Part shown: positions 8,375 through 17,081 of the stretch, in pieces
Position numbering within the stretch: position 1 is the first letter of the stretch
How the letters are laid out: every line of letters begins with the position of its first letter
From: an uncultured Oscillospiraceae bacterium
GTDB lineage: Bacteria > Bacillota > Clostridia > Oscillospirales > Oscillospiraceae
Assembly (NCBI GenBank): GCA_947632175.1
Contig: CANROC010000002.1
Coordinates: 203,541-267,540, forward strand
Length of the DNA stretch: 64,000 nt
Direction: 5' to 3'
Position numbers and translations under genes: made by a program
The notes under the pieces: generated by a model
Seen by the model: only the letters and a program-made list of their open reading frames with translations
The model's database searches: none
Told to the model about the DNA's origin: nothing

Positions 8375-9232
8375 TTAATTCTTGGCGATGTCCCGGTGGA
8401 CGCGCTCCGTCTCGTGGCCGGTGAGGGCGAGGTGCTTGGCCAGCGCCTCCGTCACCGCCACGGACCGGTGGTGCCCGCCGGTACAGCCCACGCAGACGGT
8501 GAGGTTCATCTTCCCCTCCTCCTCGTAATTGGGGAGCAGGAAGTCGATGAGGTCCGTCAGCCTCCGCAAAAACTCCTTGGACTGGTCCGAGCTCATGACG
8601 TAGTCGAACACGTCCGCGTCCAGGCCGCTTTTCTCCATGAGCTCCGGCACATAGAAGGGGTTGGGCAGGAAGCGCACGTCGAAGACAAGGTCGGCCTCGA
8701 TGGGGATGCCGTACTTAAAGCCGAAGGACATCACCGTTACCCGCATCTTCTGCTCGTCCCCCGCGCCGAAGAGGCGGTAGAGGGTCCGCTGGAGGCGGCC
8801 CAGGGTGAGGCCGGTGGTGTTGATGACGTAGTCCGCCCGGCGGCGCACAGGCTCCAGGGCCTTGATCTCCCGGCGCACCGCGGCCTCCAGGCCCACGGCC
8901 TCGCCGTCCAGGGGGTGGCGGCGGCGCGTCTCCTTATAGCGCTTGACGATGGTCTCCACCGTGGCGTCCACATAGAGGATCTTGTAGGCGAAGCCCGCCC
9001 GCTCCAGCTCCTCCAGGGCGGAGAAGAGATGCCCGAAGCCGTCGCCGCTGCGGATGTCGGACACCAGCGCCACGCGCTCATACCGGCCTCTGGTGGCGGC
9101 GCACAGCTCGGCAAAGCGGGGGATGAGCTCCCCCGGCATGTTGTCCACGCAGTAAAAGTCCAGATCCTCCAGCGCCGCCGCCACGCGGCTCTTCCCCGCG
9201 CCGGACAGGCCGGAGATGATGAGCATCTCCAT
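8375..9232 (-). CDS. rapZ: RapZ-family nucleotide-binding protein (YvcJ)
   Basis: This is a 285-residue P-loop protein with Walker A GLSGAGKS at residues 8-15, the YVDATVET region in the middle, and the C-terminal signature VCVGCTGGHHRSV. These are diagnostic for RapZ/YvcJ, which bind and hydrolyse nucleotides. The enterobacterial protein adapts RNase E to a small RNA that controls glmS; in Firmicutes the role is less clear and is linked to competence and envelope metabolism. It sits between murB and whiA and is probably co-transcribed from the hprK promoter. GGGGTGACACC precedes the ATG at 9232. Confidence 0.95.
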   Translation of the reverse strand: MEMLIISGLSGAGKSRVAAALEDLDFYCVDNMPGELIPRFAELCAATRGRYERVALVSDIRSGDGFGHLFSALEELERAGFAYKILYVDATVETIVKRYKETRRRHPLDGEAVGLEAAVRREIKALEPVRRRADYVINTTGLTLGRLQRTLYRLFGAGDEQKMRVTVMSFGFKYGIPIEADLVFDVRFLPNPFYVPELMEKSGLDADVFDYVMSSDQSKEFLRRLTDLIDFLLPNYEEEGKMNLTVCVGCTGGHHRSVAVTEALAKHLALTGHETERVHRDIAKN

Positions 9233-9271
9233 GGTGTCACCCCGTTTCGTAAGTGAAAATCGCTAAAGCTT

Positions 9272-10180
9272 TTATACGATGATCTTGACCTCCGGCTCCA
9301 GGCGGACGCCGGTCTGCTTGTAGACCTTCGTCACCACCATGGCCATGAGGGCGTAGACGTCGGAGAAGGTGGCGTTGCCCAGGTTCACGATGAAGCCCGC
9401 GTGCTTTTCCGAGACCTGCGCGCCGCCCACCTGGAGGCCCTTCAGGCCGCACTGGTCGATGAGGCGGGAGGCGTAGTCCCCCTCCGGGCGCTTGAAGGTG
9501 CTCCCGGCGGAGGGGTAGTTGAGGGGCTGCTTTTCCCGCCGCGCCTCCATGAGCTCCTCCATTTTGGCCCTGATCGCCTTGGGGTCGCCGGGGCGCAGGC
9601 GCAGGGTGGCGGAGAGGATGGCGCCGCCCTTTTGGAAGCGGGAGGAGCGGTAAGCGAAGGCGCACTCGCTCTTGGGGACCACACGCACCTGGCCGTCCCG
9701 CTCCACGAAAGTGACGGACTCCACCACGTCGCCCAGCTCGCCGCCGTAGGCCCCGGCGTTCATGGTGATGCCACCGCCCAGCGTGCCGGGGATGCCGTGG
9801 GCAAACTCAAGGCCGGTGAGGCCCTCGTTCAAAGCCGCGTTGGCAAGGCGCGAGAGCACCACGCCCGCGCCGCAGATGAGGCTGTCGCCGCTGACGCGCA
9901 CGGTATCGAGGCGGGCGGTGGAGAGGGCGACCTCCTTATGCCCGCCGTCGGAGACGAGCAGGTTGGAGCCGTTGCCCAGGATAAAGTAGGGCAGCTCCCG
10001 CCCCTCCAGCTCCCGGACGCACCAGACGAAGGCCCCGATGCTCTTGGGCTCCAGGAGCGCCCGCACGGGCCCGCCGATCTTAAAGGTGGTGTGGCGGCTC
10101 ATAGGCTCGCCCAGGGTCACGCCCGTCTCCGGGTACTCCCCCCGCAGGTCCGCCAACAGGCGGTCAAGTCCGTCGTTCAT
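9272..10180 (-). CDS. murB: UDP-N-acetylenolpyruvoylglucosamine reductase (MurB)
   Basis: This 302-residue FAD enzyme reduces UDP-GlcNAc-enolpyruvate to UDP-MurNAc with NADPH in peptidoglycan synthesis. Visible are the FAD-binding GNGSNLLVSDGG and GIPGTLGG segments, the active-site serine in AGSTFKRPEGD, and the C-terminal EPEVKI with the catalytic glutamate. It lacks the extra domain of the E. coli-type enzyme, as type II MurB proteins do. Its ATG overlaps the hprK stop as ATGA, and GGAGG lies six bases upstream. Confidence 0.96.
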   Translation of the reverse strand: MNDGLDRLLADLRGEYPETGVTLGEPMSRHTTFKIGGPVRALLEPKSIGAFVWCVRELEGRELPYFILGNGSNLLVSDGGHKEVALSTARLDTVRVSGDSLICGAGVVLSRLANAALNEGLTGLEFAHGIPGTLGGGITMNAGAYGGELGDVVESVTFVERDGQVRVVPKSECAFAYRSSRFQKGGAILSATLRLRPGDPKAIRAKMEELMEARREKQPLNYPSAGSTFKRPEGDYASRLIDQCGLKGLQVGGAQVSEKHAGFIVNLGNATFSDVYALMAMVVTKVYKQTGVRLEPEVKIIV

Positions 10181-11118
10181 TGTGCCTCCAGGCTGTCAAA
10201 ATAGTCGTCCAGTTGCTCGGCAAAGTCCTTGCCGGAGTTGTAGCCCATGCGCTTTTGCCGGTTGTTCATGGCGGCCACCTCGATGATAACGGCCAGGTTG
10301 CGCCCGGGTCTGATGGGCACCACGATGTAGGGCACCTTGACGCCCAGGATGTCGATGAAGTCCGTCTCGGACCCCATGCGGTCGTAGCTGTTCTCCGCGT
10401 TCCAGTTCTCCAGCTTGATGACCAGGTCCACCTTCTCGCTCCACTTCACCGCGCCGTTGCCGAAGATGCGCCGCACGTCCACCACGCCGATGCCGCGAAG
10501 CTCGATGTAGTTGCGGATGAGGTCCGGCGCCGTGCCGGTGAGTGTGGTGGAGTTGACCTTTTTGATGATGACGGCGTCGTCGGAGATGAGGTGGTGGCCG
10601 CGCTTGATGAGCTCGATGGCCGTCTCCGATTTGCCCATGCCGGACTCGCCCAAAATCAGCACGCCCTCGGAGTAGACCTCCAGGAAGACGCCGTGGCGCA
10701 TGATGGTGGGGGCCAGGGCGTTGTTGAGCTTGGTGGTGAGCTCGATGATGAGCTCGCTGGTCTCCCGGTGGGACTTGAGGATGGTGACGTTGTGCTCACG
10801 GGCGGAGTCCAGCGTCCCCTCCGGGATGTTCACGTCGTGGGCGATGATGAGGGCCGGCACGCCGCTGGCCATGAGGCGGTCGAGCTTGGCGCGGCGCTCC
10901 TCCTCGGAGAACTGCTGGAGGTAGGCGTCCTCGTTCCAGCCCAGGATCTGGAGCCGCTCCGTGGTGAAATTGGCGTAGAAGCCCGTGAGCTGAAGCCCCG
11001 GGCGGTTGATGACCGCGGTGGTGACGAGCTTGGAGGCAAAATCCGAGGAGGCGTACAAGACCTCCAGCCCCACCTGCTCGGCCAGCGCCTTCAGTGTGAT
11101 CCCATGTTCCGTGTCCAT
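10177..11118 (-). CDS. hprK: HPr kinase/phosphorylase
   Basis: This is a bifunctional 313-residue enzyme that phosphorylates and dephosphorylates Ser-46 of HPr, linking glycolytic state to carbon catabolite control. The P-loop GESGMGKSETAIEL, the DDAVIIKKV strand and the signature ELRGIGVVDVRRIFG are all present. It is the first gene of the leftward operon hprK-murB-rapZ-whiA-dnaE-GNAT-lipid kinase, and the promoter at 11157-11185 fits its 5' end. The co-transcription of carbon control, wall synthesis and replication genes is conserved in many clostridia. Confidence 0.96.
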   Translation of the reverse strand: MDTEHGITLKALAEQVGLEVLYASSDFASKLVTTAVINRPGLQLTGFYANFTTERLQILGWNEDAYLQQFSEEERRAKLDRLMASGVPALIIAHDVNIPEGTLDSAREHNVTILKSHRETSELIIELTTKLNNALAPTIMRHGVFLEVYSEGVLILGESGMGKSETAIELIKRGHHLISDDAVIIKKVNSTTLTGTAPDLIRNYIELRGIGVVDVRRIFGNGAVKWSEKVDLVIKLENWNAENSYDRMGSETDFIDILGVKVPYIVVPIRPGRNLAVIIEVAAMNNRQKRMGYNSGKDFAEQLDDYFDSLEAQ

Positions 11119-11156
11119 AAGCTCCTCCTTGACGATTTGACTAACAGCATGTTCCT

Positions 11157-11185
11157 ATTTTATCTAAAATCCGTCGCTTTTGCAA
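11157..11185 (-). promoter_or_regulatory. Sigma-A promoter of the hprK operon
   Basis: The minus strand reads TTGCAA, 17 bp, TAAAAT, 39 bp upstream of the hprK ATG. It is divergent from the rpmB promoter at 11231. Confidence 0.7.
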
Positions 11186-11230
11186 GAGCCTGGGGCATAT
11201 AAATATTTTATTCGGAACGAAAAATTTTTC

Positions 11231-11259
11231 TTGCATTTTCCGATAAGTTCTGCTACAAT
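11231..11259 (+). promoter_or_regulatory. Sigma-A promoter of rpmB
   Basis: TTGCAT, a 17-bp spacer and TACAAT lie about 47 bp before the rpmB start codon. Confidence 0.65.
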
Positions 11260-11305
11260 AGATGAGCTTGCGAATTTAAAGTTTTCATGCAAGGAGGTGC
11301 AGCAG

Positions 11306-11494
11306 ATGGCAAAGTGTGAATTTTGCGGCAAGGGCGTCTCATTTGGTATTCAGGTGAGCCACTCCCACAGAAGATCCAACCGTACCTGGAAACCGAATGT
11401 CAAACGTGTCAAGGCCGTGGTAGACGGCTCCCCCCGCCACGTTTACGTCTGTACACGGTGCCTCCGCAGCGGCAAGGTCACCCGTGCGGTGTAA
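11306..11494 (+). CDS. rpmB: 50S ribosomal protein L28
   Basis: This is a 62-residue large-subunit ribosomal protein. It shows the L28 start MAKCEFCGKG, the SHSHRRSNRTWKPN core and a second Cys pair CTRC near the C-terminus, making the four-cysteine zinc-binding form. The ATG at 11306 follows AAGGAGG. It is a single-gene unit with its own promoter and terminator. Confidence 0.97.
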   Translation: MAKCEFCGKGVSFGIQVSHSHRRSNRTWKPNVKRVKAVVDGSPRHVYVCTRCLRSGKVTRAV

Positions 11495-11510
11495 GTGAGT
11501 CTTGAAAGCC

Positions 11511-11549
11511 GAATCCCCATCCTGACGGATGGGGATTTATTTTTTTTTG
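11511..11549 (+). terminator. Intrinsic terminator after rpmB
   Basis: The hairpin AATCCCCATC / GGATGGGGATT is followed by a long T run. The GtrA gene ending at 11537 overlaps it from the other strand. Confidence 0.85.
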
Positions 11550-11992
11550 AAAACGATGAGCTTTCCGGTGATGTAATTCGTGACGACAACGATCACCTGT
11601 CCCAGGAGCTTGACCCAGGTCTCGGGGAGATGGAGGGCCTGGACGAAGAGGAGAAAGACGGCCTCCTCCAGGACTAGGGAAAAGATCCTCGCGGCGGTGA
11701 AGTCCCGCAGCTGCGGCCAGAGAGTGGCCCTGTCCCAGCCGCCGTTTTCAAAGACGAAAGCCTTGTTGGTGACGAAAGCGAAGGCCACCGCCGCCACCCA
11801 GGCCGGGATGTTGGCTACGATGCCGGGGGCGATGAGGTTGAGGGGGAAATAGACGGCGAAGTTCACCACGGTGGAGAGGACGCCGAAGACGAGGTAGCTG
11901 AGGAGCTCCTGGTATTTGAGCACGGTGGGCCGCAAAAACCGGGGGATCACCGGCTCCAGGAATCTGTAAAATTTCGATTTTTTCTGTTCCAT
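11537..11992 (-). CDS. GtrA family membrane protein (copy 1)
   Basis: This 151-residue protein has four predicted membrane helices (SYLVFGVLSTVVNFAVYF, ANIPAWVAAVAFAFVTNKAFVF, FSLVLEEAVFLLFVQAL, LLGQVIVVVTNYITGKLIVF). The VTNKAFVF and TNYITGKLIVF motifs are typical of GtrA, proposed to flip undecaprenyl-phosphate-linked sugars across the membrane. The ATG at 11992 follows AGGTGAG; a GTG at 12001 lies inside that ribosome site and is less likely. It ends the leftward LTA synthase-GtrB-GtrA-GtrII-GtrA set. Two different GtrA proteins in one operon is unusual. Confidence 0.88.
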   Translation of the reverse strand: MEQKKSKFYRFLEPVIPRFLRPTVLKYQELLSYLVFGVLSTVVNFAVYFPLNLIAPGIVANIPAWVAAVAFAFVTNKAFVFENGGWDRATLWPQLRDFTAARIFSLVLEEAVFLLFVQALHLPETWVKLLGQVIVVVTNYITGKLIVFKKK

Positions 11993-12040
11993 GTGTCTCA
12001 CCTGTCACCGTCCGTGGGGGTCTCCGCCAGGCGGCTTTTT

Positions 12041-13594
12041 TCAAGCGGAGAGCTTCACCACCAGTACCCCGTCGATTTTGCTGATGGAACCATCGGCGGG
12101 ATAACAGGGCATAGCCTTAAATTCCGGCGTCTCCCGTATGGCGGTACACTGGTCCTCCGGCACATAGCCCGGAGTGAAGCTCTGGAAATAGTAGAAAAGC
12201 CAGCCGCGGGAGTAGACATTCATGAGCTCATCTCCGAGGAATACCCCTGTCAGGCCGCTTTTCGGCAATGCGGTGCCGCTGTATGCATTGCCGATAAATG
12301 CCACGCCCATCCCCGGCTCGTAGCCCTCGGTCTGCTCCACCCTGGACACGAGCCGCGTAAGGTACGCGTTGGCGCCCCGGGCGGTGAGCTCCATCTCCAG
12401 ATACGCCTTATTGGCGATGAGCGCCCCCTCATAGCTCTGCGCGGCGGAGACGGCCAGCAGAAAGCAGGCGGCAACGCCAGCGGCCGCCCTTTTGAGCCTG
12501 CCGGAGGCGGGGAGCTCCGTCCTGTCCGCCAGCACCGCCGGGAGGAACCACAGAAGTACATTGGGGTAGATCATGAGCCAGTGGACATTTTCGGCCCCGG
12601 CCATAACATAGACGATGTTCACCGCCAACGGCAGGACTGCCAGGAGCGCCAGGGCCATCACCGCCGCCACGGGCGAGCGGTAAACGCCGTGTCTGACGGC
12701 CAGTACCAGCAGCGTCAGGACCGTCAGGACCTCAAAAGCCCTCATGAAAAAGGGAAAGCTCCTGTGGACGGCCAAAAACGCGTCGGAGAAAGGGAAGCGG
12801 AAAAACGACCTGTACGCTTCCACTGCCCTGTCGATCAGCTGACTCAGGGACACATCGGTCATGCCGTTTAGCCCGGCATAGCTCAGAAGCTCCGTGCCTG
12901 TGACCCAAAGGCACAGCCGGAGGATGACAAGATACGCCGCCATCCCCAGCACAAGGCCCAGAAAAGCGCGGAGGACGTCCAGAAGGAGCACTTTCGGGCG
13001 CTCATACGTCCCGGAACACACCTCCACCAGCAGCGACATCACCGAAAGCGCCGCGGCGAAGCCGAAATACGCCTGATAACAGCCCATGGCCACGGCAATG
13101 GCTCCCGCCCCGGCCGCAAACCGCGCCCAGCCCCGGCCCCTGATAAGGCAGGCCCCCAGGGCCGCCAGGAGCATGGCGAAAAAGTATGCTGGCGCCGTGA
13201 ACATATAGGCCCAAGTGGACGTCACCGTGGGGAAAGCCGCCATGGCCGCCGCCACCGCTATGGAGGCCAAAAGAGAGCGCATCCTGAAGAGCCTGACCGT
13301 GAAGACCACCGCCAGGGCCAGCCACATCGAGCCCACGACACCGTTCACCAGCGGAGAGCTGAAGCGCCCCGTGAGCTTCAAGACGGGGTCGAGAAGCCAC
13401 CGGCCCGAGGGGAGGAACGAGCCTCCGGTGAACATCTCGGAGAGGTCATCGTGGTTGATAAGCTTGTTGGTAAAGGCGAAGAGATGTATCACCAGCACCA
13501 GCGCCAAGGCCGAGAGGAAGACGATCACATCGCGTTTCGATACTTTTTTGCGGACAGCCGCGGCGGCGGCGCCCAGGGCACTTTCCTTTTCCAT
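12041..13594 (-). CDS. GtrII-like multispan membrane glycosyltransferase
   Basis: This 517-residue protein has about 10-11 hydrophobic helices. The first periplasmic-type loop carries NHDDLSEMFTGGSFLPSGRW, whose paired aspartates and Gly-Arg-Trp match the glucosyltransferase-II (GtrII/Glucos_trans_II) family. A soluble tail of about 120 residues follows the last helix. Such enzymes take a sugar from a polyprenyl-phosphate donor on the outer face of the membrane and add it to a surface polymer. It lies directly between two gtrA genes and downstream of a GtrB-like transferase, the classic three-part system. The acceptor is inferred to be a teichoic-acid-like polymer because an LTA synthase heads the operon. 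Confidence 0.8.
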   Translation of the reverse strand: MEKESALGAAAAAVRKKVSKRDVIVFLSALALVLVIHLFAFTNKLINHDDLSEMFTGGSFLPSGRWLLDPVLKLTGRFSSPLVNGVVGSMWLALAVVFTVRLFRMRSLLASIAVAAAMAAFPTVTSTWAYMFTAPAYFFAMLLAALGACLIRGRGWARFAAGAGAIAVAMGCYQAYFGFAAALSVMSLLVEVCSGTYERPKVLLLDVLRAFLGLVLGMAAYLVILRLCLWVTGTELLSYAGLNGMTDVSLSQLIDRAVEAYRSFFRFPFSDAFLAVHRSFPFFMRAFEVLTVLTLLVLAVRHGVYRSPVAAVMALALLAVLPLAVNIVYVMAGAENVHWLMIYPNVLLWFLPAVLADRTELPASGRLKRAAAGVAACFLLAVSAAQSYEGALIANKAYLEMELTARGANAYLTRLVSRVEQTEGYEPGMGVAFIGNAYSGTALPKSGLTGVFLGDELMNVYSRGWLFYYFQSFTPGYVPEDQCTAIRETPEFKAMPCYPADGSISKIDGVLVVKLSA

Positions 13595-13597
13595 CCG

Positions 13598-14056
13598 TTA
13601 TTCCTTCTTTCTGTCCGCATCCCCCGTCCTCTTCTCCCGAAAGGCGAAAAAGCGCTGGCCGATGTAGTTGAGGATCACGAAGAGGCCCATGCCTACCAGC
13701 ATGGCCACGTTCTCCCGCACCGTTTTGGAGGCGCCGGAGAGGATGAGGCGCGTGAGGGGCTTGGCGGCGCCGTAGGCGATGAGGTAGCAGACGCTGATCT
13801 CCAGCACGAAGCGTACTACCGTTCCGGCGCCTTTCTCCTTGTTTTGGAAAGTGAAGTGCTTATTGAGGAAGTAGCTCAGGATGCTCGCGAAGAAGTAGTT
13901 GGCGGCGGAGGACACCCAGTAGCTTAAGTGCAGGAGGTTATAAAAGCCGAACATGATCGCCGTGCCGAAGAGAGTGTTGACGATGCCGACCAGAATGAAC
14001 TTCCAGAAGGTCCTGTCAAAGAATTTGGCGATGAACGCCTTGAGCTTGTCCGACAT
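13598..14056 (-). CDS. GtrA family membrane protein (copy 2)
   Basis: This 152-residue, four-helix protein (FWKFILVGIVNTLFGTAIMFGFYNLL through MLVGMGLFVILNYIGQRFFAF) ends with the conserved NYIGQRFFAF motif. It is clearly a different sequence from copy 1 at 11537. The start MSDKLKAF at 14056 is one base after the stop of the GtrB-like gene, so the two are coupled. By family it should flip the undecaprenyl-phosphate sugar made by the neighbouring transferase. Confidence 0.9.
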   Translation of the reverse strand: MSDKLKAFIAKFFDRTFWKFILVGIVNTLFGTAIMFGFYNLLHLSYWVSSAANYFFASILSYFLNKHFTFQNKEKGAGTVVRFVLEISVCYLIAYGAAKPLTRLILSGASKTVRENVAMLVGMGLFVILNYIGQRFFAFREKRTGDADRKKE

Positions 14057-14057
14057 G

Positions 14058-14975
14058 TCAATCACCGCACTCTCTCGCGATGATGTACCGGGGGCGGCCA
14101 AGGCTTTGGCGGAAGAGGCGGCCCAGGTAGTAGCCTATGACCCCCAGGCACAGGAGCACGCAGGCCAGGGCCAGGAGGGCCGTCACGGCTAAAAGCACAA
14201 GCCACCCGGAGGCGTCGTCGCCCACGGCGGCGTAGAGGATGCCGGTGACCACGGCGATGAGCGCGAAGAGCGCGCCGAAGACCGTGGCAAGCTGCATGGG
14301 CGCGGCGGAGAAGGCCGTCACGGAAGATATGGCGTAGCGGGCCAGGGATTTAAAGGACCACTTGGACTGCCCCGCCGTGCGCTCCGCCACGTCGAACGCC
14401 ACCTCGGTCTTTTTGAAGCCCACGAAGGCCGTGAGGCCCCGGAAGAAGACGTCCTCCTCCGGGAGGGCCAAAAGCGTGTCCACCACCTTGCGGTCCATGA
14501 GCTTGAAGTCCGAGGAGCGCTTCATGTCGAGCTTGGCGAGCTTGGAGATCACGGCGTAAAACGCCCCGGCGCACAGCCGGTGGAAACCGGACTCCTCTCC
14601 CCTGTCGCGCTTGACGCCCTCCACCAGCTCAAAGCCCTGCTCCCACAGGGTCACCATGGTGGGGAGGACCTGGGGCGGGTGCTGGAGGTCGCAGTCCAGC
14701 ACAGCCACGCAGTCGCCGCGCGCCCGGCTGAGACCGGCGAAAATGGCCCGGTCCTTCCCGAAATTCCGGGAAAAGGAGACGCCGCGCACGTGCTTGTCCG
14801 CCTCATGGGCGCGCAAAATGGCCTCCCAGGTGCCGTCCCGGGAACCGTCGTCCACGAAAATGAGCTCATAGGGGATCCCGGCGTCCCGCAGGACGCCGGC
14901 CACGGTCACGGCGGCCTTTTCCGCCATGGCCTCCTCATTGAAGGCGGGGATCACCACTGAGAGGAGCTTATCCAT
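14058..14975 (-). CDS. GtrB/CsbB-like polyprenyl-phosphate glycosyltransferase
   Basis: This 305-residue family 2 glycosyltransferase starts with VVIPAFNEE and has the DDGSRDGT nucleotide-sugar motif, DCDLQHPP (the DXD metal site) and SDFKLMDRK, followed by two C-terminal helices. This is the GtrB, DPM1 and B. subtilis CsbB arrangement, which loads a sugar onto undecaprenyl phosphate on the cytoplasmic side. It lies 19 bp after the LTA synthase-like gene and directly before gtrA. The sugar (glucose or GlcNAc) is not predictable from what I can see. Confidence 0.9.
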   Translation of the reverse strand: MDKLLSVVIPAFNEEAMAEKAAVTVAGVLRDAGIPYELIFVDDGSRDGTWEAILRAHEADKHVRGVSFSRNFGKDRAIFAGLSRARGDCVAVLDCDLQHPPQVLPTMVTLWEQGFELVEGVKRDRGEESGFHRLCAGAFYAVISKLAKLDMKRSSDFKLMDRKVVDTLLALPEEDVFFRGLTAFVGFKKTEVAFDVAERTAGQSKWSFKSLARYAISSVTAFSAAPMQLATVFGALFALIAVVTGILYAAVGDDASGWLVLLAVTALLALACVLLCLGVIGYYLGRLFRQSLGRPRYIIARECGD

Positions 14976-14994
14976 TGCTCATCCTTCTTTTCTC

Positions 14995-16968
14995 TTAGTC
15001 GTTGGAAAGGCCGCCGTCAAGTCCGTCCACGGCGGTGTCCGTGGGCTCCTGGGCGTCCTCCCCGGCGGCGCGGTAGTAGTCGGTGTCCAGGATGAGGTCG
15101 TTGACCTCGTAGCTTGCGTAGACATAGTTGTTCATGCGCTCGATGTCCTCATCGGAAAGGCCGTCCCCGTTCCATTGGACCTCACCGGCGGCGACGTAGG
15201 TGCCGTTATGGACCCAGGCGCCGTCGGGGAAGACGGCCCAGCCCTCATAGGCCGGGTCAAAGGCGTCCCGCCCCATGACCTCACGGGGCACGGGCAGGCC
15301 GAAGAGGTTGGCGACCGTGGGCATGATGTCGATGGTCTGGACGGTCTTCTCCACCTTCATGGGCTCCACGTCCGCGCTCCAGATGAAGAAGGGCGTGCGC
15401 TGGAGGATGGGGTCCCCGGCAGCCTCGGAGGCGGTTTGCAGGTATTCCCCGTCGGAAAAGCCGTAGCAGTAGTGGTCGCCGAAGGCCATGATGACGGTAT
15501 TCTCCAAAAGGCCCTTCTCCTCCAGATGGGTGAGGAGCTCCGCGAACATGTCGTCCGTCAGCCGGATCTTGGCCTTCAAAACGGAAAGCTCCGTCAGGGG
15601 CTCCGTGGCGTACTCCGGGTGGAGGGCCAGGGCCTCCTGGATCAGCGGCTCCGTCAGGTCGTCGTAGGGCAGGTGGCCGCTGTAGGTGATGACGAAGTCC
15701 ATGAAGGGCTGGGCGGCGAACATGTCCTCCCAAAGCTCCGGGCACCGGGTGAGGAAGGTGTCGTTGTCCTGGCTGACGGCGTTGTCGCCCTCCGGAACGT
15801 AATCAAAATAGCTGTGGTAGAGCTCGTAGCCGAAGGCCGCGTGCATCATGCCCCGGTTATAGAAGTCCGCCTCGCTGCGGTGGTAGGAGTTGACCCGGCA
15901 GCCCGCGTCGGCGAAAAGCCGGGGCAGGGCGTAGGGGAAGTCGTTGCCGGGAAGGCCGTAGGCGGCGTTGGAGTTGGTGTAGGGGTAGACGCCGGTGTGG
16001 GCGGCAAACTCCGTGTTGAAGGTGTAGCCGCTGGCGTACTCCGGTGTGTACATGTGGGTAAAGTCGATGCCCTCCTCCCGAAGGCGGTAGAGGGTAGGTG
16101 TGTCGTCCTCGGTGATGAGCCAGTCGTCCATACTCTCCATCATCACCACGATGACGTTCCGGCCGGCGAAGAGGCCGGTCATGTCGTTGTCCTCATGGGC
16201 GGGACGGGCGGCGAAGAAGTCGTCGATCTTCTGCACGGAGGCGTCCTCCGCCTCCTCGTCCTCAAAGACGCCGGTGTCCTGCACCGCCATCACCGCGTTT
16301 TTGAAGACGAATTGGTAGGTGCCGGTGAGCTCCAGGTCCGCCGTAGCGTTGATGAATTTCCGGTATTGGAAGGCCGGGGACTTGTAGGCATTCCACTTGG
16401 CCTCGTTGTAGGTGCCGTAAAGGAGCGGCGTCAGCGCCACGCCCAGCACTCCCGCCAGGAGCGCCTTGCCCAGCGCCCGCAGGGGCACACGCTCCCGCTC
16501 CGGCGCGGGGAAGACGGCGATGCCCACCGCGCCCACGGCGATGACCAGCAGGACCTGGACCAGGAAGCCCGGGCTCAGGATCTTTTCCACATAGCCGAGA
16601 TACCCGCTCCCCTCCCCGGCGTAGAGGAAGTCGCTGAAATAGAGGAAGGAGCCCATGAGCCGGTAATACCCGTACTGCACCACCACGTAGACGGCGGCGG
16701 CGTAGTAGAGCACCGCGTAGACGACGCGTCCCGCCGTCCTTTTGGGCATCGCCAGGGAGACGGCGGCCAGGATCATGGACCAGAAGACGGAGAAGACGTT
16801 GGCGGGGATATAGAGAAAGCTGTGCTTCCCGATGTCCCTGGTGGCAAATCTGAGCCACAGGTCCAGCAGGAAGAAGGACGCGCACACGAAGACATACCGG
16901 GCAATGCGCAGCCTCCGCTGCCATGGCCCTGTACGGAGCGTTTCTTTGATGGATGCTAACCTGTTCAT
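14995..16968 (-). CDS. LTA synthase family sulfatase-fold phosphoglycerol transferase
   Basis: This 657-residue protein has five N-terminal membrane helices in the first ~190 residues and a large extracellular sulfatase-type domain. Metal-site features are visible: VIVVMMESMDDW, the catalytic-threonine region GYTFNTEF, the Asp/His segment YHRSEADFYNRGM, and FGDHYCYG. LtaS-type enzymes polymerise glycerol phosphate from phosphatidylglycerol onto a lipid anchor, while relatives transfer phosphoglycerol to other glycans. It heads an operon of Gtr-type genes, which suggests the polymer is then glycosylated. The operon promoter is at 17006-17034. Confidence 0.88.
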   Translation of the reverse strand: MNRLASIKETLRTGPWQRRLRIARYVFVCASFFLLDLWLRFATRDIGKHSFLYIPANVFSVFWSMILAAVSLAMPKRTAGRVVYAVLYYAAAVYVVVQYGYYRLMGSFLYFSDFLYAGEGSGYLGYVEKILSPGFLVQVLLVIAVGAVGIAVFPAPERERVPLRALGKALLAGVLGVALTPLLYGTYNEAKWNAYKSPAFQYRKFINATADLELTGTYQFVFKNAVMAVQDTGVFEDEEAEDASVQKIDDFFAARPAHEDNDMTGLFAGRNVIVVMMESMDDWLITEDDTPTLYRLREEGIDFTHMYTPEYASGYTFNTEFAAHTGVYPYTNSNAAYGLPGNDFPYALPRLFADAGCRVNSYHRSEADFYNRGMMHAAFGYELYHSYFDYVPEGDNAVSQDNDTFLTRCPELWEDMFAAQPFMDFVITYSGHLPYDDLTEPLIQEALALHPEYATEPLTELSVLKAKIRLTDDMFAELLTHLEEKGLLENTVIMAFGDHYCYGFSDGEYLQTASEAAGDPILQRTPFFIWSADVEPMKVEKTVQTIDIMPTVANLFGLPVPREVMGRDAFDPAYEGWAVFPDGAWVHNGTYVAAGEVQWNGDGLSDEDIERMNNYVYASYEVNDLILDTDYYRAAGEDAQEPTDTAVDGLDGGLSND

Positions 16969-17005
16969 AGGATGATCGCCTCAAGAAATCATTGGGTTTC
17001 ACGGC

Positions 17006-17034
17006 ATTATAGCACGCAAAAAAGTCCCTGTCAA
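17006..17034 (-). promoter_or_regulatory. Consensus promoter of the LTA synthase/Gtr operon
   Basis: The minus strand reads TTGACA, 17 bp, TATAAT, a perfect sigma-A match about 37 bp upstream of the first gene. Confidence 0.85.
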
Positions 17035-17081
17035 CTGCCCAATGTCCGGCAAAGAACGGCAGGCTTTCGTTTTCCGTCCGC

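Noticed and set aside
14926..16959. 677-codon open frame on the plus strand
   Set aside because: It lies antisense to the LTA synthase-like gene, is rich in Val/Gly/His/Asp from GC-rich codon mirroring, and has no ribosome site or family motif.
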